Assembly: GCF_023516505.1 (NCBI RefSeq)
Contig: NZ_JAMGBB010000001.1
Location: 372,001 to 436,000, forward strand
DNA: 64,000 bases
Reading direction: 5' to 3'
From: Sphingomonas brevis
Lineage (GTDB): Bacteria; Pseudomonadota; Alphaproteobacteria; Sphingomonadales; Sphingomonadaceae
Within the stretch, counting starts at the first letter, position 1; each line of letters begins with the position of its first letter. A program made the translations under genes and the position numbers. Under the pieces are notes generated by a model. The model searched no databases. It saw only the letters and a list, made by a program, of their open reading frames with translations, and was not told where the DNA came from. Shown piece by piece: positions 18,510 through 26,602 of the stretch.

Positions 18510-18655
18510 ATCAGCCGTTTCGACATGCTGGGGGCATGTCGGCCATGCGGCTGATCGTCGATCGGGTTCAGCTTCGCTGACCCGTCGGCCGACATTCGCC
18601 ATCTCTTCGCGCTGTTCCGGCGACGCTCCGCGTCGGCGTCACTGCGCTCGGCGGC
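18510..18655. terminator. Structured convergent gap with nested stem-loops
   Basis: Between the convergent small membrane gene and ychF. ATCAGCCG (18510-18517) pairs with CGGCTGAT (18548-18555), enclosing a second stem, CGACATGC (18521-18528) with GCATGTCG (18534-18541). A further hairpin GGGTTCAGC..GCTGACCC lies at about 18564-18583. No long T-tract is present, so a bidirectional Rho-type end or a repeat element are both possible. Confidence 0.5.
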
Positions 18656-19756
18656 TTAGACGTTAAACTTGAAGTGGAGGACGTCGCCGTCCTTTACCAC
18701 ATATTCCTTGCCTTCCTGCCGGAGCTTGCCGGCGTCGCGTGCGCCGGCTTCTCCATTGAGCGCAATGTAATCGTCATAGGCGATGGTTTCGGCGCGGATG
18801 AAGCCGCGCTCGAAATCGGTGTGGATCTCACCGGCCGCCCGAGGTGCCTTTGAACCTTTTTCGACCGTCCAGGCGCGGGCCTCCTTCGGACCGACAGTGA
18901 AGAAGGTAATCAGATGGAGGAGGTCGTAGCCGGCGCGGATGACGCGGGTGAGGCCGGTCTCGTGCAGGCCCATCTCCTCGAGGAAGGCGATGCGCTCGTC
19001 CATGTCCATGGTGATGAGGTCCGCCTCGATGGCGGCCGAGACGATGACCGCATTGGCGCCTTCGGCCTTGGCTTTGTCGAACACGCGCGCCGATTGGGAA
19101 TTGCCCTCGGCGGCCTCGTCCTCATTGACGTTGCAGACGTAAAGGACCGGCTTGGCAGTGATCAGCTGAGCCTGGCTAAAAACGCGCGCCTCTTCATCGT
19201 CCTTGGGCTTCGTAAGGCGCGCCGGCCTGCCTTCGCGCAGGAGGTCGAGAGCCTGGCCCAGTACCGAAGCGGCAATTTTAGATTCCTTGTCGCCCTGCTG
19301 GCCACGCTTGACGAGGTTGGGAACTCGCTTCTCGAGGCTTTCGAGGTCGCTCAGCAGCAGCTCGGTTTCGACCGTCTCGGCATCGGCGATCGGGTCGACC
19401 TTATTCTCGACATGCTGGATGTCGTCATTCTCGAAGCAGCGCAGGACATGGACGATGGCATCGACCTCGCGGATGTTGCCGAGGAACTGGTTGCCAAGCC
19501 CTTCGCCCTTGGACGCGCCCTTAACCAGGCCGGCAATGTCGACGAAGGCAAGCTGGGTCGGAATGATCTTGGCCGAGCCGGCGATCGCGGCAAGCTTGTC
19601 GAGGCGCGGATCGGGCACCGCGACCTGACCGACGTTGGGCTCGATCGTGCAGAAAGGATAATTGGCCGCCTGCGCCGCCTGAGTCTCGGTCAGCGCATTG
19701 AAGAGGGTCGACTTGCCGACGTTCGGCAGGCCGACGATGCCGCATTTAAAGCCCAT
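18656..19756 (-). CDS. ychF: Redox-responsive ATPase YchF/OLA1
   Basis: Universally conserved OBG-type P-loop protein that binds ATP and ribosomes and affects stress responses. The 366 residues contain G1 GLPNVGKST (residues 9-17), G3 DIAGLV, the NVNED-type altered G4 and a C-terminal TGS domain (FFTVGPKEARAWTVEKG to the HFKFNV end). Its usual neighbours pth and rplY lie upstream in the same orientation but are separated by oxygenase genes. Confidence 0.97.
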   Translation of the reverse strand: MGFKCGIVGLPNVGKSTLFNALTETQAAQAANYPFCTIEPNVGQVAVPDPRLDKLAAIAGSAKIIPTQLAFVDIAGLVKGASKGEGLGNQFLGNIREVDAIVHVLRCFENDDIQHVENKVDPIADAETVETELLLSDLESLEKRVPNLVKRGQQGDKESKIAASVLGQALDLLREGRPARLTKPKDDEEARVFSQAQLITAKPVLYVCNVNEDEAAEGNSQSARVFDKAKAEGANAVIVSAAIEADLITMDMDERIAFLEEMGLHETGLTRVIRAGYDLLHLITFFTVGPKEARAWTVEKGSKAPRAAGEIHTDFERGFIRAETIAYDDYIALNGEAGARDAGKLRQEGKEYVVKDGDVLHFKFNV

Positions 19757-19773
19757 GAATCACTCCGTTCGAT

Positions 19774-19857
19774 CGTCATTGCGAGGACCCCGGACTTGAT
19801 CCGGGGAACGCGGCAATCCAAGCGCCTCTGGATTGCTTCGCTACGCTCGCAATGACG
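19774..19857. repeat. REP-like repeat, family A, copy 2
   Basis: Begins CGTCATTGCGAGG and ends CTCGCAATGACG, with an inner CCCCGGACTTGATCCGGGG hairpin and the GCAATCCA/TGGATTGC arms. It lies between the ychF start and the 3' end of the next minus-strand gene. Confidence 0.85.
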
Positions 19858-19882
19858 GATTGGCGGGCCTCATAGCGGCGCT

Positions 19883-20482
19883 TCACGCGAAATTGAAGCT
19901 GATGCTTAGCCGGTCGGCCTTCGCGGTGCCCGGCAGCACCTCGTGGCGCAGCCAGCTTTCCCACATCAGCAGCAGGCCCGGCTCCGGCTCGACGGCAACG
20001 AAAGGACGCAGATCGTCGGGGGCGTCTTCGCGGCGGACCGGCGCGGCCATCATCTGCCCCAGCCGCGGATCTTCGAAACGGATCGCTCCGCTGCCCTTCG
20101 GCGCCTCGACGTAGAGGGTGCCGGAGATGATCGAGTGGGGATGGATGTGCCCGGCATGATGGCCGCCCGGCTTCAGCAAGTTGACCCAAATGCTGTCTAG
20201 CTTCGGCTTGCGGGCAAGATCGAACGCAACTTCGCCGGCAAATTCGGCGGCATGGCGGGCAAGCAGCTTTCGTAGATCCTCAAACGCCGGGTCCCGTCGC
20301 GGCAGGTCGTTCAATGAGGCATAGCTGGTATAACCCGCATAGCGCTTCTCGCGGCTCCATCGCTTTCCGGCATCGTCGTCGGTGGCAAAAATCCTGATCG
20401 ACCGCGCGAGCTCGGCGAGCAGCCGCTGGTTGTCGATCCTGGCTTCGTAAAGGCGTGTCGCGAACAGGCTTCGGGCAGGCAT
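19883..20482 (-). CDS. Putative 2OG-Fe(II) oxygenase, TIGR02466/PF13759-like
   Basis: A 199-residue protein related in its core to the two plus-strand genes that follow. It has the metal-site pattern His112-x-His114 (GGHHAGHIHPHSIISGTLYV), a distal His180 (WLRHEVLPG) and Arg191 for 2-oxoglutarate (DRLSISFNFA), as in putative 2OG-Fe(II) oxygenases. It is on the strand opposite to its two relatives, with 110 bases between them. Substrate unknown. The family call is from motif reading. Confidence 0.75.
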   Translation of the reverse strand: MPARSLFATRLYEARIDNQRLLAELARSIRIFATDDDAGKRWSREKRYAGYTSYASLNDLPRRDPAFEDLRKLLARHAAEFAGEVAFDLARKPKLDSIWVNLLKPGGHHAGHIHPHSIISGTLYVEAPKGSGAIRFEDPRLGQMMAAPVRREDAPDDLRPFVAVEPEPGLLLMWESWLRHEVLPGTAKADRLSISFNFA

Positions 20483-20592
20483 CCGACAAGCTTAGCCTCT
20501 TGCGCTCGGCCCCGCGAGAGGCTTTGACGTCGACCAGGCGCTACGAACGGCAGTGCAATACGACGAACGGCGATAACGCAGCGGGGGATAAA

Positions 20593-21252
20593 TTGGCGTT
20601 CAAGCTTGACCGTGTGGATGAAGTGTTCCCGACGCCGCTGCTGCGGTTCGAGGTAGCGGACGCCGACCGGCTCAACCGTAACTTGATGAAGGAAATCGCC
20701 GCGCGCCAGAAGGCCGAGGGCGGCATGAACCGCAGCAACCGCAAGGGATGGCACAGCGAACGCGATCTGTTCGACCGTAAGGAGCCGGCCCATTCGGAAC
20801 TGGCGCAAATGCTGCTTCGAATGATCGCGCAGGCGACCAAGCACTATGCGCCCAATACCGATTTCACCGGCATGGAGATCCTTGCAGACGGCTGGATCAA
20901 CGTTAACCAGCGCGGCGCCTATAATTCGCCTCACGACCATGTCGGGAGCTTCTGGTCGGGCGTCTATTACGTGCAACAGCCGGAAGACGTCGAAGGCCAT
21001 AGCGGAACAATCGAATTTCTCTCGCCGCACAAGGCGTTGCAGGGCAGGGGACTGATCGAGGCACCGATAACCGCCGACAAGATGACGGTCAGGCCGAAGG
21101 CCGGAATGGCCATCCTGTTCCCATGCACGCTGGTCCACTGGGTCCACCCCAACGACAGCGAGACCGACCGGGTGACGATCGCATTCAATGCTCATTTCCG
21201 CCGGCGCCAGCCGGTCGGGCCAGGCCAGGCGATCCGGAGCCGCAAGAGATGA
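20593..21252 (+). CDS. Putative 2OG-Fe(II) oxygenase, TIGR02466 type (tandem copy 1)
   Basis: About 219 residues from a TTG start preceded by GCGGGGG; a longer reading back to 20455 overlaps the divergent gene and has unconserved residues. Core features are GWINVNQRGAYNSPHDHVG with His114 and His116, SGVYYV, IEFLSPH, and distal His182 (LVHWVHPN) followed by DRVTIAFNAHF. The next gene starts within its stop codon and shares much sequence, so the two arose by tandem duplication. Confidence 0.8.
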   Translation: MAFKLDRVDEVFPTPLLRFEVADADRLNRNLMKEIAARQKAEGGMNRSNRKGWHSERDLFDRKEPAHSELAQMLLRMIAQATKHYAPNTDFTGMEILADGWINVNQRGAYNSPHDHVGSFWSGVYYVQQPEDVEGHSGTIEFLSPHKALQGRGLIEAPITADKMTVRPKAGMAILFPCTLVHWVHPNDSETDRVTIAFNAHFRRRQPVGPGQAIRSRKR

Positions 21253-21890
21253 GCTATTCGCTGGTCAAGGTCGACAGCCTCTTTCCGGTCCTGCTTTTCC
21301 GCTACCGGATCGATCAGGACGGGCTCAACGAGAGGCTTGCCAAGGAAATTGCCGCGCGTCGCAAGGCGGAAGGCGGCATGGCCAACAGCGGACGGCTAGG
21401 CTGGCAGTCGGAACATGATTTTTTCATGCGCCAGGAACCGGGGCACGCCGCGCTGGCGCGTTTGATCGGCCAGGTCATGAAGTCGACAATCCAGTCGATC
21501 GATCCGGCGGCCGATTTGGCCAAAATCCAGGTGACGATGAACGGCTGGGTCAACGTCAACCCGCCGGGCGGGTACAACGGGCCGCACCAGCATACCGATG
21601 CGGTGCTGTCAGGCGTCTATTATATCGACGTTCCGCGCGGTCCGTCGGAAAAGGGCGGGGCAATTGAGTTTCTGTCACCTCATCCGGTGCGGCTGCTTGG
21701 CGGCTTGCTGAAAGCCGACATGTTCGCCGAGCGGGTCCACATGCAGCCCAAGGCCGGTGACATGGTGATCTTCCCCGGCCAGTTGCCGCATTGGGTCCAT
21801 CCCAACGATAGCGGCAAGCCGCGCATCACGGTTGCCTTCAACGCGAGGATCAGTCCGCGGCGCCCAGCCGCCGCGCAATCTCGCTCATGA
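21249..21890 (+). CDS. Putative 2OG-Fe(II) oxygenase, TIGR02466 type (tandem copy 2)
   Basis: 213 residues, ATG overlapping the stop of the preceding gene (ATGA). It closely parallels that protein: AARRKAEGGMANSGRLGWQS against AARQKAEGGMNRSNRKGWHS, GPHQHTDAVLSGVYYI (His113, His115), IEFLSPH, and LPHWVHPNDSGKPRITVAFN (His181). The last 13 or so residues are read through sequence that is antisense to the end of pth. Function unknown; by family it would hydroxylate a small molecule, amino acid or peptide. Confidence 0.82.
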   Translation: MSYSLVKVDSLFPVLLFRYRIDQDGLNERLAKEIAARRKAEGGMANSGRLGWQSEHDFFMRQEPGHAALARLIGQVMKSTIQSIDPAADLAKIQVTMNGWVNVNPPGGYNGPHQHTDAVLSGVYYIDVPRGPSEKGGAIEFLSPHPVRLLGGLLKADMFAERVHMQPKAGDMVIFPGQLPHWVHPNDSGKPRITVAFNARISPRRPAAAQSRS

Positions 21891-22431
21891 AGCGGGCGTC
21901 GTCTCCGTCCGCCAGCCACTCGGCCTCGGCAGCGATCGCACCAAGCAGGTCGGACAGCGGCTCCATCTCGCTCTTGGCGTAGTTGCCAAGCACGTGGGGC
22001 GTGACCTTTTCCTTCTGGCCTGGGCCCGGATGGCCGATGCCGATACGCACGCGGCGGAAATCCGGCCCCAGGGAGGCGTTGATCGATCGCAGGCCGTTAT
22101 GACCGGCCAGTCCGCCGCCAACCCGCACCTTGACCTTGAATGGGGCCAGGTCGAGCTCGTCATGGAAGGCGGTCAGCGCGCCGACGTCGAGCTTGTAGAA
22201 GTTGAGCGCCTGTTGAACCGCATCACCGCTGTCGTTCATGTAGGTTTGAGGCTTTAGCAGCAGCAACTTGTGGCGGTTGATCCTGCCTTCGCTGACCAGG
22301 GCGCGAAACTTCTTCTGCCATGGGCCAAAGCCATGGACCTCGGCCACGGCATCGACGGCCATGAAGCCGACATTGTGTCGATGCAGCGCATATTGCGCGC
22401 CAGGATTACCGAGGCCGGCCCAGATTTGCAT
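21850..22431 (-). CDS. pth: Peptidyl-tRNA hydrolase
   Basis: Recycles peptidyl-tRNA released from stalled ribosomes. The 193 residues include GLGNPG with Asn9, the catalytic His19 in HRHNVGF, LLLKPQTYMNDSG, FHDELDLAPFKVKVR and GGLAGHNGLRSI. The start ATG is at 22431. Its 3' end overlaps the convergent oxygenase gene by 41 bases. rplY lies upstream on the same strand but 1.4 kb away, with a plus-strand gene in between. Confidence 0.96.
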   Translation of the reverse strand: MQIWAGLGNPGAQYALHRHNVGFMAVDAVAEVHGFGPWQKKFRALVSEGRINRHKLLLLKPQTYMNDSGDAVQQALNFYKLDVGALTAFHDELDLAPFKVKVRVGGGLAGHNGLRSINASLGPDFRRVRIGIGHPGPGQKEKVTPHVLGNYAKSEMEPLSDLLGAIAAEAEWLADGDDARFMSEIARRLGAAD

Positions 22432-22493
22432 CGTCGGTCCTTATCAACTTTAGGCCTTCAGCCCATAAGAGAATTGATGCTAGCCATGCGCCG

Positions 22494-23735
22494 ATGAGCG
22501 AGGCCGAAACATTTGGTGAGCTGCTGGCCAGGGCCAATCGGGAGAATATTGACGGCAATCCGGCCGGAGCAATCGAGCAGCTGAACCGGGCGCTAATTCA
22601 ATCGCCGGGAAATCCTTCAGCCCTCAATATGATGGGCTTGATCCTGATGAATGGCGGACGACACGGCGATGCGGTCGCCGCATTCGAACGGGCCGTGACC
22701 TCCGATCCCGGCGCTCCGCCGCTTTGGCTGAACCTTGGAACCGCGCTGGAGAAGGCCGGACGGCCGAAGGACGCGCTCGGCGCATTGGACAAAGGGCTTG
22801 AGTGCGATCCCTATTATTTGCCCGCGCTTCTCAAGAAAGGGCAATTGTACGAAGCCCTTGGACAGAGCGATCTTGCCGTCCGCAGCTACCGCGCCGTCTT
22901 GCAGGCCCTGCCGGCGACCGGAGGCTTGCCGCCGGAGTTCGACCAGGCGCTGGCGCGCGGCCGCGCGCTGGTCGCCGATGATGCCCGTCAGCGCCGCGAG
23001 CGGTTGGGCGCGATCGACGGGCTCGCCAACGTCAGCGGGTCGGGCGCCAAAGCCTATCTCGACCAGATTTGCGGGCTTCGCCAAGTCTATGCCCCCGCTC
23101 CAACCGGGCCGCATTTTCCGTTCCTGCCGGCCCCTGAGTTCTTCGACCGCGACCTGTTTCCATGGTTCGACCGGCTGGAGGCTGGCGTTGAGGCGATCCG
23201 GGACGAGTTGCTCGACCTGTGGCGAGAGGATGCGCCGGGTTTCGAACCCTATATCCAATATGATCCGACCAAGCCGCTGAACCAGTGGGTAGAGCTCAAC
23301 AAATCGCCACGATGGAGCGCCTATTCATTGTGGACTAGCGGCATGCGGGAAGAGGCCAATTGCTCTCGCTGCCCGAGGACGGCCGAGATTCTGGCAGGCC
23401 TGCCGCTGCTCGATATTCCCGGCAAGGGCCCCGCCGTCATGTTTTCCATCCTGGCGCCGAAGACGCGAATTCCGCCGCATACGGGAACGACAAATATCAG
23501 GTCGGTCGTTCACTTGCCCCTGGTAGTCCCGGATGGCTGCGGCTTTCGCGTCGGCGGCGAGATACGCCAATGGGTCGAGGGAGAGGCTTGGGCGTTCGAC
23601 GACACTATCGAGCATGAGGCCTGGAACGACAGCGACCGGCCCCGCGCGATCCTGATCATCGATGTCTGGAATCCATATCTAAGCGAAGCCGATCGGGACG
23701 TCGTTCGCCTATCGGCACCGGAAATCCGGCTTTAG
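22494..23735 (+). CDS. TPR protein with aspartyl/asparaginyl beta-hydroxylase domain
   Basis: A 413-residue protein. Residues about 10-130 are TPR repeats (NPSALNMMGLILMNGGRHGD, PLWLNLGTALEKAGRPKDAL). From about 290 there is an AspH-type 2OG-Fe(II) domain with His329 (PPHTGTTNIRSVVHLPL), His374 (DDTIEHEAWND) and Arg384 (DRPRAILIIDVWNP). The 10-residue His-Arg spacing matches known AspH enzymes. It would hydroxylate Asp, Asn or a related residue in an unknown protein or peptide. It lies between rplY and pth on the opposite strand. Confidence 0.88.
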   Translation: MSEAETFGELLARANRENIDGNPAGAIEQLNRALIQSPGNPSALNMMGLILMNGGRHGDAVAAFERAVTSDPGAPPLWLNLGTALEKAGRPKDALGALDKGLECDPYYLPALLKKGQLYEALGQSDLAVRSYRAVLQALPATGGLPPEFDQALARGRALVADDARQRRERLGAIDGLANVSGSGAKAYLDQICGLRQVYAPAPTGPHFPFLPAPEFFDRDLFPWFDRLEAGVEAIRDELLDLWREDAPGFEPYIQYDPTKPLNQWVELNKSPRWSAYSLWTSGMREEANCSRCPRTAEILAGLPLLDIPGKGPAVMFSILAPKTRIPPHTGTTNIRSVVHLPLVVPDGCGFRVGGEIRQWVEGEAWAFDDTIEHEAWNDSDRPRAILIIDVWNPYLSEADRDVVRLSAPEIRL

Positions 23736-23751
23736 CATTCGCGCAAAGAAA

Positions 23752-23782
23752 AACGCCCACCCCGCGGGGCGGGATGGGCGTT
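23752..23782. terminator. Bidirectional intrinsic terminator
   Basis: AACGCCC (23752-23758) pairs with GGGCGTT (23776-23782), extended inward by the C-run and G-run. T-rich sequence follows on both strands. It separates the convergent TPR-hydroxylase and rplY genes. Confidence 0.75.
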
Positions 23783-23809
23783 CTTGTTCGATTGGCTTGT
23801 GCGGGAAGC

Positions 23810-24487
23810 TTAGGCTTCGTCGCCACCCTCGGCGGGGGCTTCGCCTTCGCCTTCAGCCTCATCCTCACCAACGGTCGGGACTTCGCCCTCAGCGGCGGTC
23901 TCTTCCTCTTCGGCCTTCATCGCCGACGGAGCGACGATCGTCGCGACGGTGAAGTCGCGGTCGTCGATCGCGGCCTTGGTGCCCTGAGGCAGCTTGACGT
24001 CGCTGATGTGGATTGAATCGCCGATGTCGAGGCCATCGAGCGGGATGTGGATCTCTTCCGGAATGTGGGCCGCGTCGCACACCAGCTCCAGCTCGTGCTG
24101 GACGATGTTGAGCACGCCGCCACGCTTGAGGCCCGGCGAAGCTTCTTCATTGTCGAAGCGGACCGGGATCGCCACGGTGACCTTGCTGTGTTCGCCGATG
24201 CGCAGGAAATCGACATGGATCGGGCGGCTGCTGACCGGGTGGAAATCCACCGCCTTCGGCAGGGTCCGGTTGGGTTTGCCGTCCAGCTCGATCATGACGA
24301 CCGAATTCATGAAGTGCCCGGTGTGGAGCATCTTCGTCAGGAGCTTTTCCTCGACGTGGATCGAGAGGGCTTCCTTCTTGTCGCCGTAAACCACGGCGGG
24401 GACCCGGCCTTCGCGGCGCAGTGCACGGGAGGCTCCCTTGCCAGCCCGATCGCGCGCTTCGGCGGGCAGCGTCAGCTGTTCGCTCAT
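23810..24487 (-). CDS. rplY: 50S ribosomal protein L25/general stress protein Ctc
   Basis: Binds 5S rRNA. The long Ctc/TL5 form of 225 residues has an N-terminal L25 domain ([27 protein letters not shown]), a C-terminal TL5 domain ([20 protein letters not shown]) and an acidic Glu/Ala-rich tail. The ATG at 24487 has GAAGGA upstream; an earlier in-frame codon at 24538 adds unconserved residues. Confidence 0.94.
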   Translation of the reverse strand: MSEQLTLPAEARDRAGKGASRALRREGRVPAVVYGDKKEALSIHVEEKLLTKMLHTGHFMNSVVMIELDGKPNRTLPKAVDFHPVSSRPIHVDFLRIGEHSKVTVAIPVRFDNEEASPGLKRGGVLNIVQHELELVCDAAHIPEEIHIPLDGLDIGDSIHISDVKLPQGTKAAIDDRDFTVATIVAPSAMKAEEEETAAEGEVPTVGEDEAEGEGEAPAEGGDEA

Positions 24488-24595
24488 TTCGCATTTTCCT
24501 TCGTTAAACTGCCCCGCCACGCCTCCAGGGATGACCATGGGTGGGCAAGCGCGCGCCTATAGGGGCGAGGGCCCCGTTTGGCAAGTTTGGGCGTC

Positions 24596-25465
24596 CTAGC
24601 TGACGCGCGCTGCCGTAATGCCGCGCGCGGCAAGCCACGACTGGACGCTGTCCTTGCCGGCGAGATGACCCGATCCGACGGCGATGAACACCGTCCCAGG
24701 CTGTTGCAGCCGGTCGGAAATCCACTGGCCCCAGCGGGCGTTACGGTCGGCGATCAGCATCCGATAGGCGGTCGGCGACTTCGCCGCGAAGCCGGCCAAC
24801 ATGTCGGAAAATGCGCCGGTATCGCCCCTGGTCCAGGCGCCGAGCAAATCGTTGAGAGTGACGGTCACGGCCGGCGTGGTCGACGCGGCAGCCGCGCCTG
24901 GCGGCGGAACCGGGATATTGGCCAGCGCCTTGAGCTGGTCCTCGAACTTTTCAAGCCCTCCGACCGGCTTGCCGGCGCCCTCGGCTACCCGGCGAAGGAC
25001 CGCGTCCGCCCCATTTTCGACCGACATGCCGATGCTCCGACCGGTGCCGATGGCGGCCTGGGTCTGGGCCATGAATGGCTTCATCCGGCGCTTGCCGTCG
25101 GCGGTCACTTCGGTCACCTCGGGCCTTGCGGTCTCCTGAAGAGCGCGCGGGTCGGCTGGTACAACAGTCTCCAGCACCAGCTCTTCCGAGGCGTCGAACG
25201 CGGTCCGGACCTTGTCGCCGAACCAGGCGGTGCGGTTGTCGAGCGAATGGAATGTGCCGAACAGGTAGATGGTCGTGTCGGCGTCGCGGATTACCCAAAG
25301 TGCCGGCGTCGCATGGACCACGCTGGCCGCGCGGATTTGGGGCATTGGCGCCGCCTGAAGCGCGCCGGCAGTCGATGTCGGCAGCATAGCGAGCATGCCC
25401 GCAAGGACCGTCGCTGCCGTTTTGATGGGCGCGATACGCCTGGCGCCAAATCGAGTCCGTTCCAT
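24596..25465 (-). CDS. TraB/GumN family protein, copy 1
   Basis: An exported 289-residue protein with an N-terminal signal segment (about 12-38). TraB/GumN features are TTIYLFGTFHSL (about residues 65-76), an LVLETVVP strand, and near the C-terminus VFIAVGSGHLAGKDSVQSWL. The family is proposed to contain metalloprotease-like or heme/erythromycin-esterase-like folds, but its activity is poorly defined. A second member lies just upstream in the same orientation. Confidence 0.85.
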   Translation of the reverse strand: MERTRFGARRIAPIKTAATVLAGMLAMLPTSTAGALQAAPMPQIRAASVVHATPALWVIRDADTTIYLFGTFHSLDNRTAWFGDKVRTAFDASEELVLETVVPADPRALQETARPEVTEVTADGKRRMKPFMAQTQAAIGTGRSIGMSVENGADAVLRRVAEGAGKPVGGLEKFEDQLKALANIPVPPPGAAAASTTPAVTVTLNDLLGAWTRGDTGAFSDMLAGFAAKSPTAYRMLIADRNARWGQWISDRLQQPGTVFIAVGSGHLAGKDSVQSWLAARGITAARVS

Positions 25466-25577
25466 TGGCGACCCCCCGCCGATTGAGGTCTAAACAATTG
25501 GCCAATAATGATTAATGGTCAACGAACCCAGCGAGGATTTCACCTAGTTTGCGACGAAAAGAGCCTGAGGCGCGGGA

Positions 25578-26477
25578 TTATTGGACGCGTGTGACTTTGA
25601 CGCCATCTTTCTGGAGCATGCTCACCACCGACTGATCGCCGGCAAGGTGGCCGGCGCCGACCGCGACCAGGACCGTGCCAGGCTTGTCCAGCCGGCTCTG
25701 CACCCATTGAGCCCAATTGGCATTGCGGCGGACGAGCAGCGCATCCTTGAGCTCCGCCGCATCGCTGAGCTCGGCATTGAAGCTGTCGGCGATCGCCTTG
25801 ACGTCGCCCTTGCTCCACGCCGCCAGCATTCCGCCGAACTGGTCCTTCATCTCGCCGGCATCGTCGAGCACACCGATCAGGAATTCGCGCTGCGCTTTCT
25901 CGGACAGCTTGTCGAAGAAGCCGAGCTGCTCGGCATTGGTTTCAAGCTGGTCGATCGGCTTGCCGCCGTCTTCGAACTGCTTGCGCAGGACCGATTCCAC
26001 TCCGGAACTGGGATCGAGGCCCAGATCCTTGAACTGGACGCCAAGCAGCAGGAATGCCGCGGCCCAGGTTTCCATCTTGTCGAGCGCCTGCACTGGAATA
26101 CCCGACTTGGCGATCGCGTCGTCGAGCGCCGCCTTTCTGTCAGCCGGGATGCGCGCGGACAGCGGCGGAAGGCCGGGAGAAATGGCGAGCTTGAACAGTT
26201 CGCCCATGGTAGCCGCCGGATCCTTTTCATCAACCACGGTCTCGACGATCAGCGTGTCCGATCCGGCAGCGACCTTGTCGAATGCCGGGCTTCGCCACAC
26301 CGTGCCCTTGGGCAGCAGATGGATGGTGCCGAACAGATAGATTGTGGTGTCGCTGTCGGCCACTTTCCACAAGGCCGGGCTGGCGGCCTTGGGCTCCGCC
26401 GCCGGGGCAGCGCAGGCAGTGGCGGCAATGGCGCCAAACGCGGCCAGCTTGCGGACAAAACGCTTTAACAGGCTCAT
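25578..26477 (-). CDS. TraB/GumN family protein, copy 2
   Basis: 299 residues. The signal peptide ends around AATACAAPA, and the Cys could be a weak lipobox. It has TTIYLFGTIHLLPKGTVWRS, LIVETVVDE and the C-terminal VLVAVGAGHLAGDQSVVSML, which match copy 1. The stops and starts leave 112 bases between them, so they could form one transcript. The two differ enough that this is an old duplication. Divergent from glyQ. Confidence 0.87.
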   Translation of the reverse strand: MSLLKRFVRKLAAFGAIAATACAAPAAEPKAASPALWKVADSDTTIYLFGTIHLLPKGTVWRSPAFDKVAAGSDTLIVETVVDEKDPAATMGELFKLAISPGLPPLSARIPADRKAALDDAIAKSGIPVQALDKMETWAAAFLLLGVQFKDLGLDPSSGVESVLRKQFEDGGKPIDQLETNAEQLGFFDKLSEKAQREFLIGVLDDAGEMKDQFGGMLAAWSKGDVKAIADSFNAELSDAAELKDALLVRRNANWAQWVQSRLDKPGTVLVAVGAGHLAGDQSVVSMLQKDGVKVTRVQ

Positions 26478-26602
26478 ATCGGTGCCAACTCCCTCGATCT
26501 TTGCGGCCTAGGTAAGCAGCCCATAGCTTAACGTCCACTTGCCGCCGCCCATTTCATCGGCCAAAGCCCGACGAATTCGTATCGTTACGGGAAATCCAAC
26601 GC

